DNA from: Hygrocybe punicea
Lineage: Eukaryota > Basidiomycota > Agaricomycetes > Agaricales > Hygrophoraceae
DNA length: 64,000 nt
Assembly: GCA_963556145.1 (NCBI GenBank)
Contig: CAUVYJ010000003.1
Location: forward strand, 22,465-86,464
Reading direction: 5' to 3'
This document shows, piece by piece, positions 13,210-24,392 of this stretch (position 1 is the first letter of the stretch; each line of letters begins with the position of its first letter). A program made the translations under genes and the position numbers. Under the pieces are notes generated by a model that was not told the DNA's origin, searched no databases, and saw nothing but the letters and a program-made list of their open reading frames with translations.

Positions 13210-13647
13210 CTATTCAATTAATATCGTCGCAGTGCGACCAATGGCAGCGCCATAGGCGGACTTGGGGGCCGGGAATTGCTTCCGAGGTGCTGTGGACGAT
13301 CCGCAAGGAATGGCCGATGTGGATGGAACCTGACCACCGAGTAGTGGTTCCTGCAGTTCCTGGGTATCACTGGCCGAGGACCATCCTGAAAGCTGAAGCA
13401 CGGGAGACAGCGCATCACTGGCACCAAGAGCGTCGTCGTCGGTGCTCAACGATGCCTGCAATTCTAAGGCGGACACAGAGTTGCTGGTGTTCTGAGTAGG
13501 TGCCTGAGACGGGGTGCACTGAGGAGAAATCAGCATGTAGTAACGAAAGGATAGATAAAAATGAACTCACATTCGTCATCTCGAGCTGAGCGGAATGTGG
13601 CAACGTTGTAGAACTTAGTGAAAACATGGTCTGATGCTCGAGCATGC
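13210..13647 (-). CDS. Small two-exon hypothetical protein, Ser/Ala-rich
   Basis: Exon 1 starts at an ATG near 13647 (MLEHQTMFSLSSTTLPHSAQ) and ends LEMTN. A clean 52-nt GTGAGT...CTCAG intron (about 13520-13571) joins it to CTPSQAPTQNTSNSVSALEL, which stays open to the stop at 13210. The result is about 134 residues, rich in Ser, Ala and acidic residues, ending KSAYGAAIGRTATILIE. The long second exon and good splice sites support coding. It could also be the end of a larger gene whose 5' exons are lost. I do not recognise the family. Confidence 0.4.
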
Positions 13648-13809
13648 GGACACACGAATATAAGTTGCGTGTCGGACTAAAGTTGTACTTTACCTTGACT
13701 AAATTTGATGGGAAATAGTTGCGGTACCTGGATGTAACAAACTTTGACGTTTTGCAGACTACAAGTTGACTATAATTGACCATGGGTCGACTTTGACCTG
13801 ATTTCACAT

Positions 13810-14195
13810 GACTTCACTTGAATATTCGTTTTTACTGAGGGTGAAGCGTGACAATGGTGCGAGAAAGACTTAGAGGATCATCAGGAAAACGTGGAGACAC
13901 TGATATGGCCAGGCGGAGTTGACAATTGCTAATCAGCCTGGATGGCTATTATCTAGTCTTACAATGGCCCAGAATTGTATTAGGATTAGGTCATACCATG
14001 TCATCCTGTTATATGGATATCTATTATTATCATTTCAGTGCCATATTGGCATCATTTTAGCATTTACCAGCATAATGATACAACTGGGGGAAGCCCTTAT
14101 CATTTCAGTGCCATATTGGCATCATTTTAGCATTTACCAGCATAACAGTACTGCCGGCAGAGAATTATGATATCATTCTGATAAATAAATATCAT
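13810..14195. other. No gene seen; short direct repeats
   Basis: AT-rich spacer. It holds a 47-bp direct repeat described separately. No credible frame. Confidence 0.4.
14029..14145. repeat. 47-bp direct repeat, two copies 70 bp apart
   Basis: ATCATTTCAGTGCCATATTG and the following bases to CAGCATAA occur at 14029-14075 and again at 14099-14145, apparently identical. Confidence 0.9.
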
Positions 14196-14240
14196 TATGA
14201 CTTCGGAAGTGGTAAATAAATATTTAGCCTTCTCATCCCA

Positions 14241-14873
14241 TTGCCTTGGGAAGCAGTGTCCGGTCCTTCCCCTGAGGCACTCGAACGATCTCCAGACACA
14301 CCGGTGTATCGTTTTATCTGCAATGTTCCAACCAAGGATGGCATCCCTCCGAGTCCCCACTCTCCACCGACACCCTACGTCCAATCTGCATTGAATAAAT
14401 ACGGTCCAAGCCATTTATCTTTGGGTCCTTCCGTAAATCCCAATCCGATTCAAGTATCGCAGGCTATTTGGTCGACGCGGTACAAATCCCATGCCGCCAT
14501 TGCTGAACACTTCTTCGTTCGGTTCAGAGGTGATACTGGTTCGGCGGCTGATGATCAAAGTGCCGCACACATTCATTCACCCGCTGGCGGACAAGGTATG
14601 AACCTAGGCATCCGTGACGCTATCGGCCTCGCTGCTGTCTTGGCACAGCATCTCAAATTAGCCAAGTCGCACGATGACGATGACAAGGTCCTCCGGGATT
14701 ATGATTATGCCGCAGCCAGACACGAGCGCGCTATGAGCGTTATACGCTTGACAAAGCGCTTCCAGATGGTCCCGGCCAGATTTCAGTCGTGTATTCTCAG
14801 GAAAATCATGATTTTTACCCTATGGTGTCTGGGGCGCACCCGGCTTTTAGGAGGGCGATGGCATGGAGACTGA
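14241..14873 (+). pseudogene. FAD-dependent monooxygenase fragment (FAD_binding_3 type)
   Basis: The frame contains AIWSTRYKSHAAIAEHFFVR followed by SAAHIHSPAGGQGMNLGIRD and IGLAAVLAQHLK. In aromatic-ring flavoprotein hydroxylases the motif GDAAHxHxPxGGQGMNxGxxDA contacts the FAD ribityl/pyrophosphate. Here the motif is present from AAHIHSP onwards, but the GD just before it is displaced by an extra segment (GDTGSAADDQS). The N-terminal GxGxxG dinucleotide fold and about half of the usual 400-600 residues are absent, so this is a degenerate C-terminal piece. The ATG at 14241 is simply the first in the frame and is not a believable native start. Confidence 0.7.
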
Positions 14874-15224
14874 GTGGTCTGGGGACGAGGTAGGCTGGAG
14901 GCTTACGCTGTGTACGATATCCAACGTTGGTATGTCGGAAATAGCAACCACAGTGTCACATTAATAACGGTTTCACTTTTCTTGCCAATGGAGGCATACG
15001 TCGAGCATGGATGCCCCAAACACACTGGACTTGTGCCATTGCGGACATCTGCTTCTACACCTGGTGTCCCACTCAGCGAGAACCACCGGTTAGGCAAATT
15101 TTTGCCATTAGATTGCGCTTCAGATCCTTCCATGTGCGAGTCCAGATGCCACTTTTCAATTGATATGGCTACAAAAGCTTTCATACATGGCCCTGTCCCG
15201 GCCTCGAATCCAGTCAAACTGGAA

Positions 15225-16240
15225 ATGGCGTAATTTTGCACTTGAGCACTCCTTGACAACAGAACCAAGATGGAAACGACGCACTGAGTGTCATGACTGA
15301 GACTCTCGCGAACCATCTGACACACAAAAGTGCTTTCGCCACCTGGAATGATCATCTCCACATCGGCTCCCGTACAAATCTGATCAAGGAGGGTACAAAG
15401 GAAATATCACAGAAATTGTGATCCGCACCACGCTCAGCCCCAATTCTTTTGCTTCTGCCGATTTTGCCACATCCTCCGCACTGCTATAAAATGGAGGATT
15501 GCACATCGTAAAATCAAATCTAGTTAGAGAGAGTGTGTGGGTAAGAACAACACAAAATTGATGAGTTGCCCGCACAAACGTGGAACTTGAATCCAAGGAT
15601 AGTGGTAGAAGATGGGCCTGCCCGACGTTGCCGCCGTAATCGTGATTCGGTTTTGAAGATTATTGGACTCGATATTCATTTGAGCATTTTGAATTGAAGC
15701 CTCGTCGATATCTGGACAGAAGCAGTCGTTAGGCACGTGTAGATGCATGAAAGAACGAAGTACCCGTGGCAGCGAAAGTCCAGCCTGGCTCAATCTTGCA
15801 GGCCAAAAGCGGATATATGGCAGATGCTCCGGTTCCTCTCATCAGCGTACGTGAGACGGAGAACAAACAGTAAAAAAAGTCAGCTGGGCATACATGTCGA
15901 TCCCTCTGATGTGCACTCCGTCCTGGCTACCAGTTATACGAATGATGTCTTGAATCCACAGCACATAGTGTAACCGATTGGGAACCTGCAGATCAAAGAG
16001 AAGTAAATTGGGCACACTCTTTTTGTTGACATACAGGTGGACAAATGCGATCGCGTGGGAGGCGGATCGAGTGACCAAAGTCGCAGTGGAGGAGCACTTC
16101 AGTTAGACGTCTGGCTCCAAATTCGCGCAGGTAAACATATATGGCGCAGATAGAAGGGGTTCTGGCAAAGCTTTGAGATGGATCGTTTTGAAAGTCAATG
16201 GTGCTGGATTCCGAGTCGTTGGATGGGGAAATAACACAAG
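15225..16240 (-). pseudogene. METTL16-like RNA m6A methyltransferase, frameshifted
   Basis: METTL16 (DUF890) proteins methylate U6 snRNA and some mRNAs. Reading - strand exons: STIDFQND, ARRLTEVLLHCDFGHSIRLP and RICPP; intron; VPNRLHYVLWIQDIIRITGS and RGID; intron; IGTGASAIYPLLACKIEPGW; intron; DIDEASIQNAQMNIESNN; FDFTMCNPPFYSS; intron; CTGADVEMIIPGGES and QMVRESL. The NPPF catalytic motif (about 15490-15510) and the GTGAS SAM-binding loop are intact, and four splice junctions join in frame. One single-base loss lies near 15618, just before the LPLSLDSSST exon. After HDTQC (about 15285) similarity fades to NYAI and the C-terminus is not recognisable. It could be a recently damaged gene or one with an assembly indel. 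Confidence 0.8.
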
Positions 16241-17120
16241 ACTCACTGTGAGTATACGTCTTTCCCACCATCTGCTCCTTTCTCAGCACCGTGACCAAAT
16301 GCCTAAAGCTAACTTGAAATCTACGGTGAGTCTCATTTACCTTTGCGGTATATTTAGTTAACCGTTACCTAGTCCACACGATCGGCTCGACGTGCAGTGT
16401 CTGCTTCCATCACTGGTCGTCGCACTGCCCAGTTCGAGGTTCGTGATCGGGGTATTGCGGCAGTGCACTGGCAGTATACTCACGTCGAACATGCAGGAAG
16501 GCAACCTTGTCAGAGTGCGTTACGTTAACCAAGTGTACTGGGGGACATACGTGACATTGACACAAATAGTAAGTTATTCATATGATGGCCAATTTTAATA
16601 GCTTATCGTGCTGCAAGGGCAATCACCGTGTTGATATTTATGTCAACGATCGGCGATTAAGAGTTGAGGTTGCGCCCTCTGATGTGAAACATAGGTAGTT
16701 ATTTGATATGGGAAATGTATTTGAGGGGGAAGGGAATGTTCATTCAGGGTCGGATAGTTAAAACTAGCGCTATTGAGAGCAAATTAGTTGCGAAGGATGT
16801 CGTACCCTCATGGAATTTTACTTACCTATCCCAGTTGCAATTGGAATGCGATATTCATCAAAACCACAGCCCCCTTTTTTCGCTCACTGGCAGAGCGGAT
16901 GGTATCCGGATGGCGAAGCATACATATAACCAACAGGCGGCTCTGGGCCTAGCATTATGATGATTAGGTGGTTATTCCGGCAATTCCAAGTCCATCAACA
17001 GCCAGAAGCTGGCCATGCATCGCATATTACAACAACTCAGCCTTCTGAGTCCAATAAATGCCCCACACAACTTAAAGTAATTTAGCAAATGTGCCAACTT
17101 GAGACTGAGATTTGTGAATA
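16241..17120. other. No gene seen
   Basis: Spacer between the METTL16-like copy and the Plavaka 3' end. The first exon of the METTL16-like gene may lie near 16240-16330 but I could not identify it. Confidence 0.35.
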
Positions 17121-17125
17121 GATCG

Positions 17126-20100
17126 CTACTCATACATATCCAAATCTTGTGTGTCGCCATACATTTCCGCCATCGCAAGGAGTTCCCTGTCACTGTAGTC
17201 CTCATCTTCAGCTTCTTCATCCTCGTCCCAATCCGCATCCGAGCCCTCGCTATTCTCCTCCTCCTCCTCCTCCTCCTCCTCCTCCTCCTCCTCCTCCTTT
17301 TCATCGTCCTCGTCATCTCCCTTGTCCTCATCGGAGGCGGCGTCACCATTGGGGATATCGAGATAATTGATATCTTCTGCATCAACAGCATTATCATCGC
17401 AATCGGCAAGAACAGGGGACGGAGGCATGTCGTTGTGTTGAGCCAGAGTGGGCTCTGTCATGTGGGTATACATGTGTCCCACTGCAAGGCCCCAATGGAA
17501 GCGCATAAGCATATCTCTATCGACAAAGCTGCAAATTGCATCATACAGCAGATGAAAAATCACTCGAATTGACTACTCACCGAAGAACGTAATACTGATG
17601 CCAATCATTTACATCTCGGGCACACTCTGAAATGCCATGCCCATCTGGATGCCGCATCCCAGCCGCAAATTTCGGAACCAGATGACAGCTGCATAGTACA
17701 TGCGCTGGATCGATGAAACCGAATGAATCTTCTTCGCTCATGGGCGGAAATTCCAACCGATTGAGCCGAGCGTTGGCCCAACCTATATTGACCGGCTCCG
17801 AGTCATCATCCAAATTCTGATAATAGCACACCCACAGGAATTCCATCCATCGAGCACGATAATCCAACATGCCTGGTCCACTGTAGACAACGTTGACATG
17901 AAATATGCCAAGAACACGTGCATAGATATACTCGTGATTTGGTGTAGTTGCATCTTGGGAAGCAAGGAGCATAATGTTGTGGTGATCTGTTCGTGGGTTA
18001 ATCGTATCCTGACCACGCCGTACATCATATGTGGTAAAGTTTATCCTCATAATATGGTGTTGGTACATCCGATCACCTTTGAAGTGTATACCATTAACTT
18101 CTGCCACGTCGTCAAGTGCCGGAATCGGCTGGGAGTGGTTCAATGACGTTAGGTCATTTCTAGCTTGCCTTTCGGTATCCAGAACATTTTTTATGCGAGG
18201 TAGTAGGTGTTTCTTGAGCTTCGACCAAAAGTTCTGTTGTGAAGTGATTCGCTTAGTGTTTTGTAAAATAATGTGAAAATTTACCTTCACTGCTGGATCT
18301 TCGGTATGACTTCGCAAGAATGAACCAATGTGTATTGGGTGATTCTCAGCGACTCCAATATGGTGGTGAGCATCAGGGCTGTTTAACACCGGTTCCGCAC
18401 CAAGAGATGCGTTATGTGAGAGCTTTTGGCGTATGGCTCTGATGCGGGCTTGCCGGCGTTCGATTTGAGCTAATTGTCTGGTAAATTTCTTTTTACTCGT
18501 CCTACAGAATTGAGCTTTGGGATTTCGATGTTCAAGTTCGCCCTGTGACAATGTAACAGGTCAATATGCGCGATCTAGAAAATGTAGCAACACACAATTT
18601 CGGTAGTGTACGAATCAGTAGTACCGTATCTCTTGATTGTTGCCACATAATCTCCGAACGAGTGAGCCTTGTAAGTGTTTAGATTGAATGTTTTTGGCCG
18701 GCGTTGATTTTTCTCTCGAATGTTCAACGACGAACCGACTTTTGATTGTCGCCTGCTCTCACGCCGCTTTCTTGCAGCCATTTCACGTTTTAATTCACTG
18801 GTTGAATAAGCGGAGCAGGTTACGGACTGAAAATGGCAAAGCTGTTCACCAAGGGTGGTTGTTTCGTTATCAAGGACAGCAAGTGTGGTGTCAGTGTGCA
18901 TTCGTAATTTGGCAAGACCATGCCAGTGAGTGAAGGTAAAGAGAAGTTGGAGGACATTCCCATTGTGGGGTTCCGGTAATAAACCGTCAAAAACGGGGAT
19001 AGCACACTATGAAATACCAATAGAAGTCAGCACGCTATCACCAAGGATGTGAAGTGACTAACTTGTAGAAAGTCCTCGTAATTCCGTGCAGCCATTTGCT
19101 TCAGTTCCGAGGTGTTGGATGTGAATCGTCTGATCGTATCTCTGCCAAAAGTTGGAATTAATCGAAAGCTGCAGAGATGTGTAAGACATACAAAACAAGA
19201 AAGATAATAAAAAGTCACCGTCGATCTAGTTCATGGATTAAGTGTTCACCAGCAGCCTCTAGTATTCGAAGAAGATGGATAAACAACATCTTCCACATTC
19301 CAAGCTCAATCTCATGCAAGAGGTCGATCAGAAACAACAAGAAAAAGTTGAAACTGAATCGAGAGAGTTGCTCTGAAAAAGCATTCTACAACAGACATTT
19401 GAGCAGCTATCAAGCGATGATACATGTATGTTAACCTACACAAGTGGGAACAAGAGATTGAGTTTTGAGGAGCCGCTCCATGGGGGCACTGTCAACGGCA
19501 AAGTTTCGCTCATAGATGGCTTTTCGAGCTTGAAGTACCTTGTATTGGCGATGTTGGTCATCGACACGAGCTAACTTAACTCGCCTGGCTCGATCTCCTT
19601 TTGTGCCTGTGAGATGTGTGCTTTTCAGTGGAGTTGTACAACGAGGACATGGGAAGTTGCCCCTGTTTCGGATGCTAGCGAAGAGGATTCTTGAAACAGA
19701 GTTAGACAGATACAAGAAACCAAACTTCAAGCCTTACTTCTCTGGATAGTCTGCTGAATAAGTGAAAATGCGAGGATAGAACCTGCGCAAAACCCCATCG
19801 CAACACTCGATCACAATTCCGTGTTCATAAGCGTCCCAAAAATCTTCATCGAGGAGGATTCTCCACTGAGCGTGAAGTAACTCATGGTGACAGTGAGTCA
19901 TGAACGCGCATTTCATCTTCTTGTCGCCAGTATGCTGTTTTGCGAAGTCCTTAAATGAATCTGGCAACTACACGATCATCCATACCGCAGTGACGTGGAA
20001 CAGCGTAGCGTGGAACGCTCACCTTCTCGAAATAGGCAATGTGTTCGCAAAGATTGCATGATGGCTTACATCTTCGATATTTTGACTCGTTTCCAAAAAA

Positions 20101-21523
20101 CATGTACAAGGGCCAAAGTGTTGTGTTTCCGAATGTCGTCAAATGGGTTGTGTCCGACCAGAACATCAGTGCAACAATTACATGTGGGAGGTCACAGCCA
20201 GTTTCGCATGGAGAATTCTGCAGCTCATTATGGGCATCAATGAATGCTGGCGATGTGTATAATTCGCCGTGCACGCGGACTTCGTTCCCGTTGCCGGGGG
20301 GCCGCCAAAGCAGCTCGTAAGGTTCATAGTGGAAGTGTGGGTGATCACTTTGCTTTGCGAGCTTCTCCTTGATGACGGATACTAAAGGGCAATAATGGAA
20401 GTCGGGGACCGCATAGTCCCTAATCCCTGGATTGTCGGTAAAGCGGTGAAAGGGTACTGATATTGTGACGGGTACAGATGTCCATCCTGCATCCTCATCA
20501 ACCCATTCTCCCTTGTCCCAGTCGTTGATTGCTAATTGTGCATTAATTTTGTCCCATTGCATTGTCCGGACCTCGGCGGGTTGGAAATCATCTGCACCTA
20601 TGATATTGACAAGTTCCTTGAAATCCTCTTTTGACTTCCGAACACCATGATTCCAATACCAATCACCAAGTCGGAATGAGCTCTTGTTCGGAAACGGACC
20701 GAATGATTGAGTAACATCAGATGATGAATGCGTAGTATTTGAGCCCATGTCAACGATATTGGACAACGTCAATGTGTTCACCTCGGCTTCGGGATCATGA
20801 GTTGGAAACTTTTCAGCAACATAGCGTCGGAAAAGGCCAAAATAATTCTGTGCAGTTTCGAGGACCCGGCGAAGTCGAGGACCGTGGCATTGCAATAGCT
20901 GCGACGTGGAAGGAATAGGCTGTTGTTCATAAGGGAGGGGGTGGTGCAAAATTGGAGATGGCGCCAGAGCAGCGTCGTCTATGCCAGGTGGCGGTAACGG
21001 GGGAACGGCCTCTGGAAGAATATCCCTAAGTTTCTTGTCGTGAAGCTTCAGACAAGCCACACGAAAGCGAGACGGAAGTTGTCTACGACGCTTTATGGGC
21101 CTTGTTTCATCGAATCGAGCATCTGCCGCTGGTGACACCGGAGTAGCCGATCCCTACAAAAGTAACATGTGAGAGATTCCAAGTCCAGGAAACATTACTT
21201 CGCACCCCTGTGCATTCTTGTTGTTTGGGACCTAGCGTGCCAGTCTCTCCCTGCAAATGGCCATCAACATCATATGCACAAGGCTCTGTCGTGGCTATGT
21301 CTGAGTCTACCGTGTTGGCTCTGCGTGTTTTAGACGCTATTGCTTGTTTTGCTCTCGCAAGTGCGCCAGATAAGCAATTTTTGCTTTTCTTGCAGCTCTT
21401 TTGATGAACTTTGAGTGCTCCCGAATGTGGGAATGTCTGACCGCAGTAACAAGTTTGAGAGAATGCTGAATCACGATCCATTGAGGTCCGGAAGGCGGGG
21501 AATGCAGAAGGCTGGGAATGCAT
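17126..21523 (-). CDS. Plavaka-type transposase, apparently intact
   Basis: Multi-exon - strand gene. Exon 1 (from 21523) encodes a zinc finger, CYCGQTFPHSGALKVHQKSC (C-x-C-x10-H-x4-C). Then, in order: FGLFRRYVAEKFPTHDPE, LGDWYWNHGVRKSKEDFKEL, HFHYEPYELLWRPPGNGNEV, VALMFWSDTTHLTTFGNTTL, ESKYRRCKPSCNLCEHIAYF; intron; LPDSFKDFAKQHTGDKKMKC, ECCDGVLRRFYPRIFTYSAD; intron; FPCPRCTTPLKSTHLTGTKG; intron; DLLHEIELGMWKMLFIHLLR; intron; TFGRDTIRRFTSNTSELKQM; intron; FDGLLPEPHNG and THWHGLAKLRMHTDTTLAVL; intron; GELEHRNPKAQFCRTSKKKF; intron; YTTYDVRR-like block; intron; FVDRD-like block and a long poly-Glu acidic tail ending DMYE. Every splice junction I tested joins in frame and I saw no internal stop. 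Asp residues in FWSDTT and CCDG and the Glu of GELEHR are candidate catalytic residues (inference). Terminal repeats were not found. Confidence 0.85.
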
Positions 21524-22357
21524 GCTATGAATCGCACATCATGGTCACGTGAGGGTCCTCGCGGCCTGGATTCAATGATTGATAAAAGCCGAGCGGTGTT
21601 CAAGTCCATCTATATATGAAATATATTCATAACCGGCCTCTGAACATGTCAATCCAACTTACCGTGTTAACCATAGATCGCTGTATTCGGCAACCTATGG
21701 GCCGAGGTTTGTGAAACTTTCATGTATCATACATATTAGTTTCGTAGTTCGAATCCCAGTTTATTTTGATTTGTGCCAACAGTCCATGGACATTCTGAGT
21801 CTCATACTAATTAAGTTAGGACTATTACATATCAGCTAAACGAATGTACTGCGCAGACACAGGGGAGCACTGTCTGATTCCATACACTTCCCACTGGATT
21901 CCGGGACTGGATTCCCGGAATTCCCAGTGGAATTCCACAGCCAAATTCCCACTTTCTCACCAAATTCAATATTTTGAATGAGGGATTCCAGTGGGAATCT
22001 TCCAGGAATTTACTGGGAATAATTCCCAGTAGATTCCCAGTAACTCGGAATCTACTGGGAGTCTACTGGGAGTCTACCCCAATTTCCAAGCAATAGCCAG
22101 ATTCCAGAAAAGTTCATTATAATACAGATATTATTACTGTAGTATATTAATTAATAATCTAGTGTGGCTATTTTGGGACTTAAGCATCCCGATTAAGGAG
22201 CTGCCTGGGGTTTAAGCCCACGGAACAATAACCTCTTAGACCGGTCTTTATACCGCCGGTTCGGCGCACGGGCCATCAGGTCCGTGCGTAACTTCAACAA
22301 GGACACGTCATGTGAGTTTTCTCAACTCAGCTCACTGTCACTGCCCCGTTGTCGACT

Positions 22358-24278
22358 ATGCCCACCAGCCGCCAAAAAGCAACAACGCGGAGCCGCGCAC
22401 GTCCTGTCCCGGAGCTGCCCCATTCCAGCAAGGCCGTCGGGAGCCAATCCAATGCTAGAAAAGGCCGAGGAGAGACAGATGGAGCCAAAAAAGTGGCCAG
22501 GTACGTCTTGCATTCGTTCGTGCAGTATTGTACTGATATTTGATATAGGAAAAATACGACTACGACATCGGATGATCCGCCTACGCCCAACACTGCCGCC
22601 ACGTCCTTACGTGGATCGCCCTCTCGTCGATCGTCGTCCCGCTCCAAAACGTCAAAAAAGACTACGCGAGGTCAAAAGTAGGTGTCCGACTCGTCTCTAT
22701 ATCCATCCATTACTGATCTATTTAAATTACAGGAAAAGCTCCATCGCCTGTTTGAAGGAAGACGAAGTGGCGGACTCGAAAGGCGCGCCCGCCATTTGAC
22801 TCCATGAGTCCTAAAATAATCGCTCTGTTTTTTTCTGATTCTACGAATGTTTTTTTTCATAGCACTGAACGCATTCTCGAGCAGAGTGGGGACACGGTCG
22901 CCCCCCCTCCCCATCGCCGCCTTTCAGCACCAGTCCCCTTGTTACCACCCAAGCCGGTGCTTGCCATTTCTAGGCGCACGCGTAGGCCCAATGTCACCGA
23001 GAACCCTCGTGGTGATATCGCCTCTGATGACTCCGGTGATGCCGTTGAAAATGATCAATCTGATCAATCCGTTAATGATGTGGTGTATGCTGCTGAACTT
23101 GAACAATCCGCCGACGAAGCCGATGTTGCTGATGATGTTGATGCTGTGATCGAGGATGTTGCTGATGCTGTAGTTGAGGATGTTGCGGATGCTGTTGCCG
23201 AGGATGATGTGGCTGATGCTGTTGTTGAGGATGAGGATCCTGCTGCTGTGAGGGGACGTTCCCAAAACCCACGCTTTGGGTTACAGGGTGCTTTGCGGAC
23301 TGAAGGAGGAGTTTTCCGTGGCCGTGCCACTGGTAATGGATTCCGCTTTGCTGATGCCGACTCTCAACTGCCTGATTTGGCATCTGTGCCGATGGGGCGT
23401 ATTCTCCTCTACGATAATCGTGTGTCCGACAAGCCTATTTTTACCATCAAGCAGCCTGTGGCTCCCGACATGAAGTTGGTCCTTACTCAACTTTCTGTGA
23501 AGTATTCGCCGGTCCGAAGTAAGAATTAATCTCCCTACGTTGAGTGGTTCTAACTCCGTTTATTAGAATATAATCGGCACATTTTTGTCAAGGAGGATGA
23601 AGAGTGGATGCTTCGAGGTTGTTATAAGCAGGCAATTGAGGATATGGAGCCACTTTCGTGGACAAAGGGTGTGGAACCTATTCTCGCACTATTGATGGTA
23701 TGATTATTGTATGTCACGTTGCGACATTGTCCTGACATCTGATTTTTTAGGATACTGAGCAGGACATTCCCCCTGTGAATGTTTCTGTTGGCTCTGCTTC
23801 AGTTATGAGTGACCTTGCCGAGCGCTTGTCTATTTCGATGCATCTCACCGCCCATGTTACCCATCCTTCTATGCTTGATGCCTACTAACGTTGGAAAGGC
23901 TTCAATGATGCTTCCGACACCCTCAACGGGATGATCTCTGATGGAAGTTGGGTGGAAAAGCGGCCTTTGGTGACTGATCTCATCACCATCTTTTCGAAGA
24001 AGACTACGTGGTATAACTATTATGTCAAAGCCTTCGAGGATATCGAGAATTATCCACCGCTCCACAAATGGCTTGAACAGGCTGATGATGCACCGCAGGC
24101 ATCTGATCTCTTTCGAAAACAAAAATCTACTTATACCTTCATGGATATCTTTGACTATCGTACCCGCAACAAACCTCAACAGCAGCTCAAGAGGAAGGGG
24201 AGGGAGAATGACGAGGTTACTGTAAAAAAGGTGAAAAAGGTGCAGAACTTGGGGAAGAAGGCTCAGCGCCAGTCGTGA
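22358..24278 (+). pseudogene. Companion gene of the KDZ element, one in-frame stop
   Basis: The likely start is the ATG at 22358 (MPTSRQKATTRSRARPVPEL), a basic Ser/Thr-rich exon with a GTACGT...ATAG intron, further basic exons to about 22800, and a longer exon (22862-23520) with an acidic repeat built on DVADAV/VEDVAD units (23110-23250), then GRATGNGFRFADADSQLPDL. Two introns (23519-23566 and 23699-23750) join to EWMLRGCYKQAIEDMEPLSW, DIPPVNVSVGSASVMSDLAE and SISMHLTAHVTHPSMLDAY. TAA at 23886-23888 interrupts before RWKGFNDASDTLNGMISDGS and TTWYNYYVKAFEDIENYPP, which ends with a lysine-rich tail (stop at 24276-24278). The conserved-looking globular part suggests a real family carried by these elements. 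Function unknown. Confidence 0.6.
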
Positions 24279-24392
24279 GTAGATAGTCTTGTGCCGTACA
24301 AATCTAAATACATCCCAACTCAATTTTATCATAGTTGGCTCCTCACTTTTTTGTTTTGTTGTGGACATGTATTTTCAACACATGTCTGGATA

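Noticed and set aside
17099..17572. + strand frame with a hydrophobic poly-Leu segment
   Set aside because: It mirrors the (CTC)n poly-Glu tail of the Plavaka gene on the other strand.
21740..21760. B-box-like AGTTCGAATCC as part of a tRNA gene
   Set aside because: No matching A box at proper spacing and no cloverleaf could be drawn.
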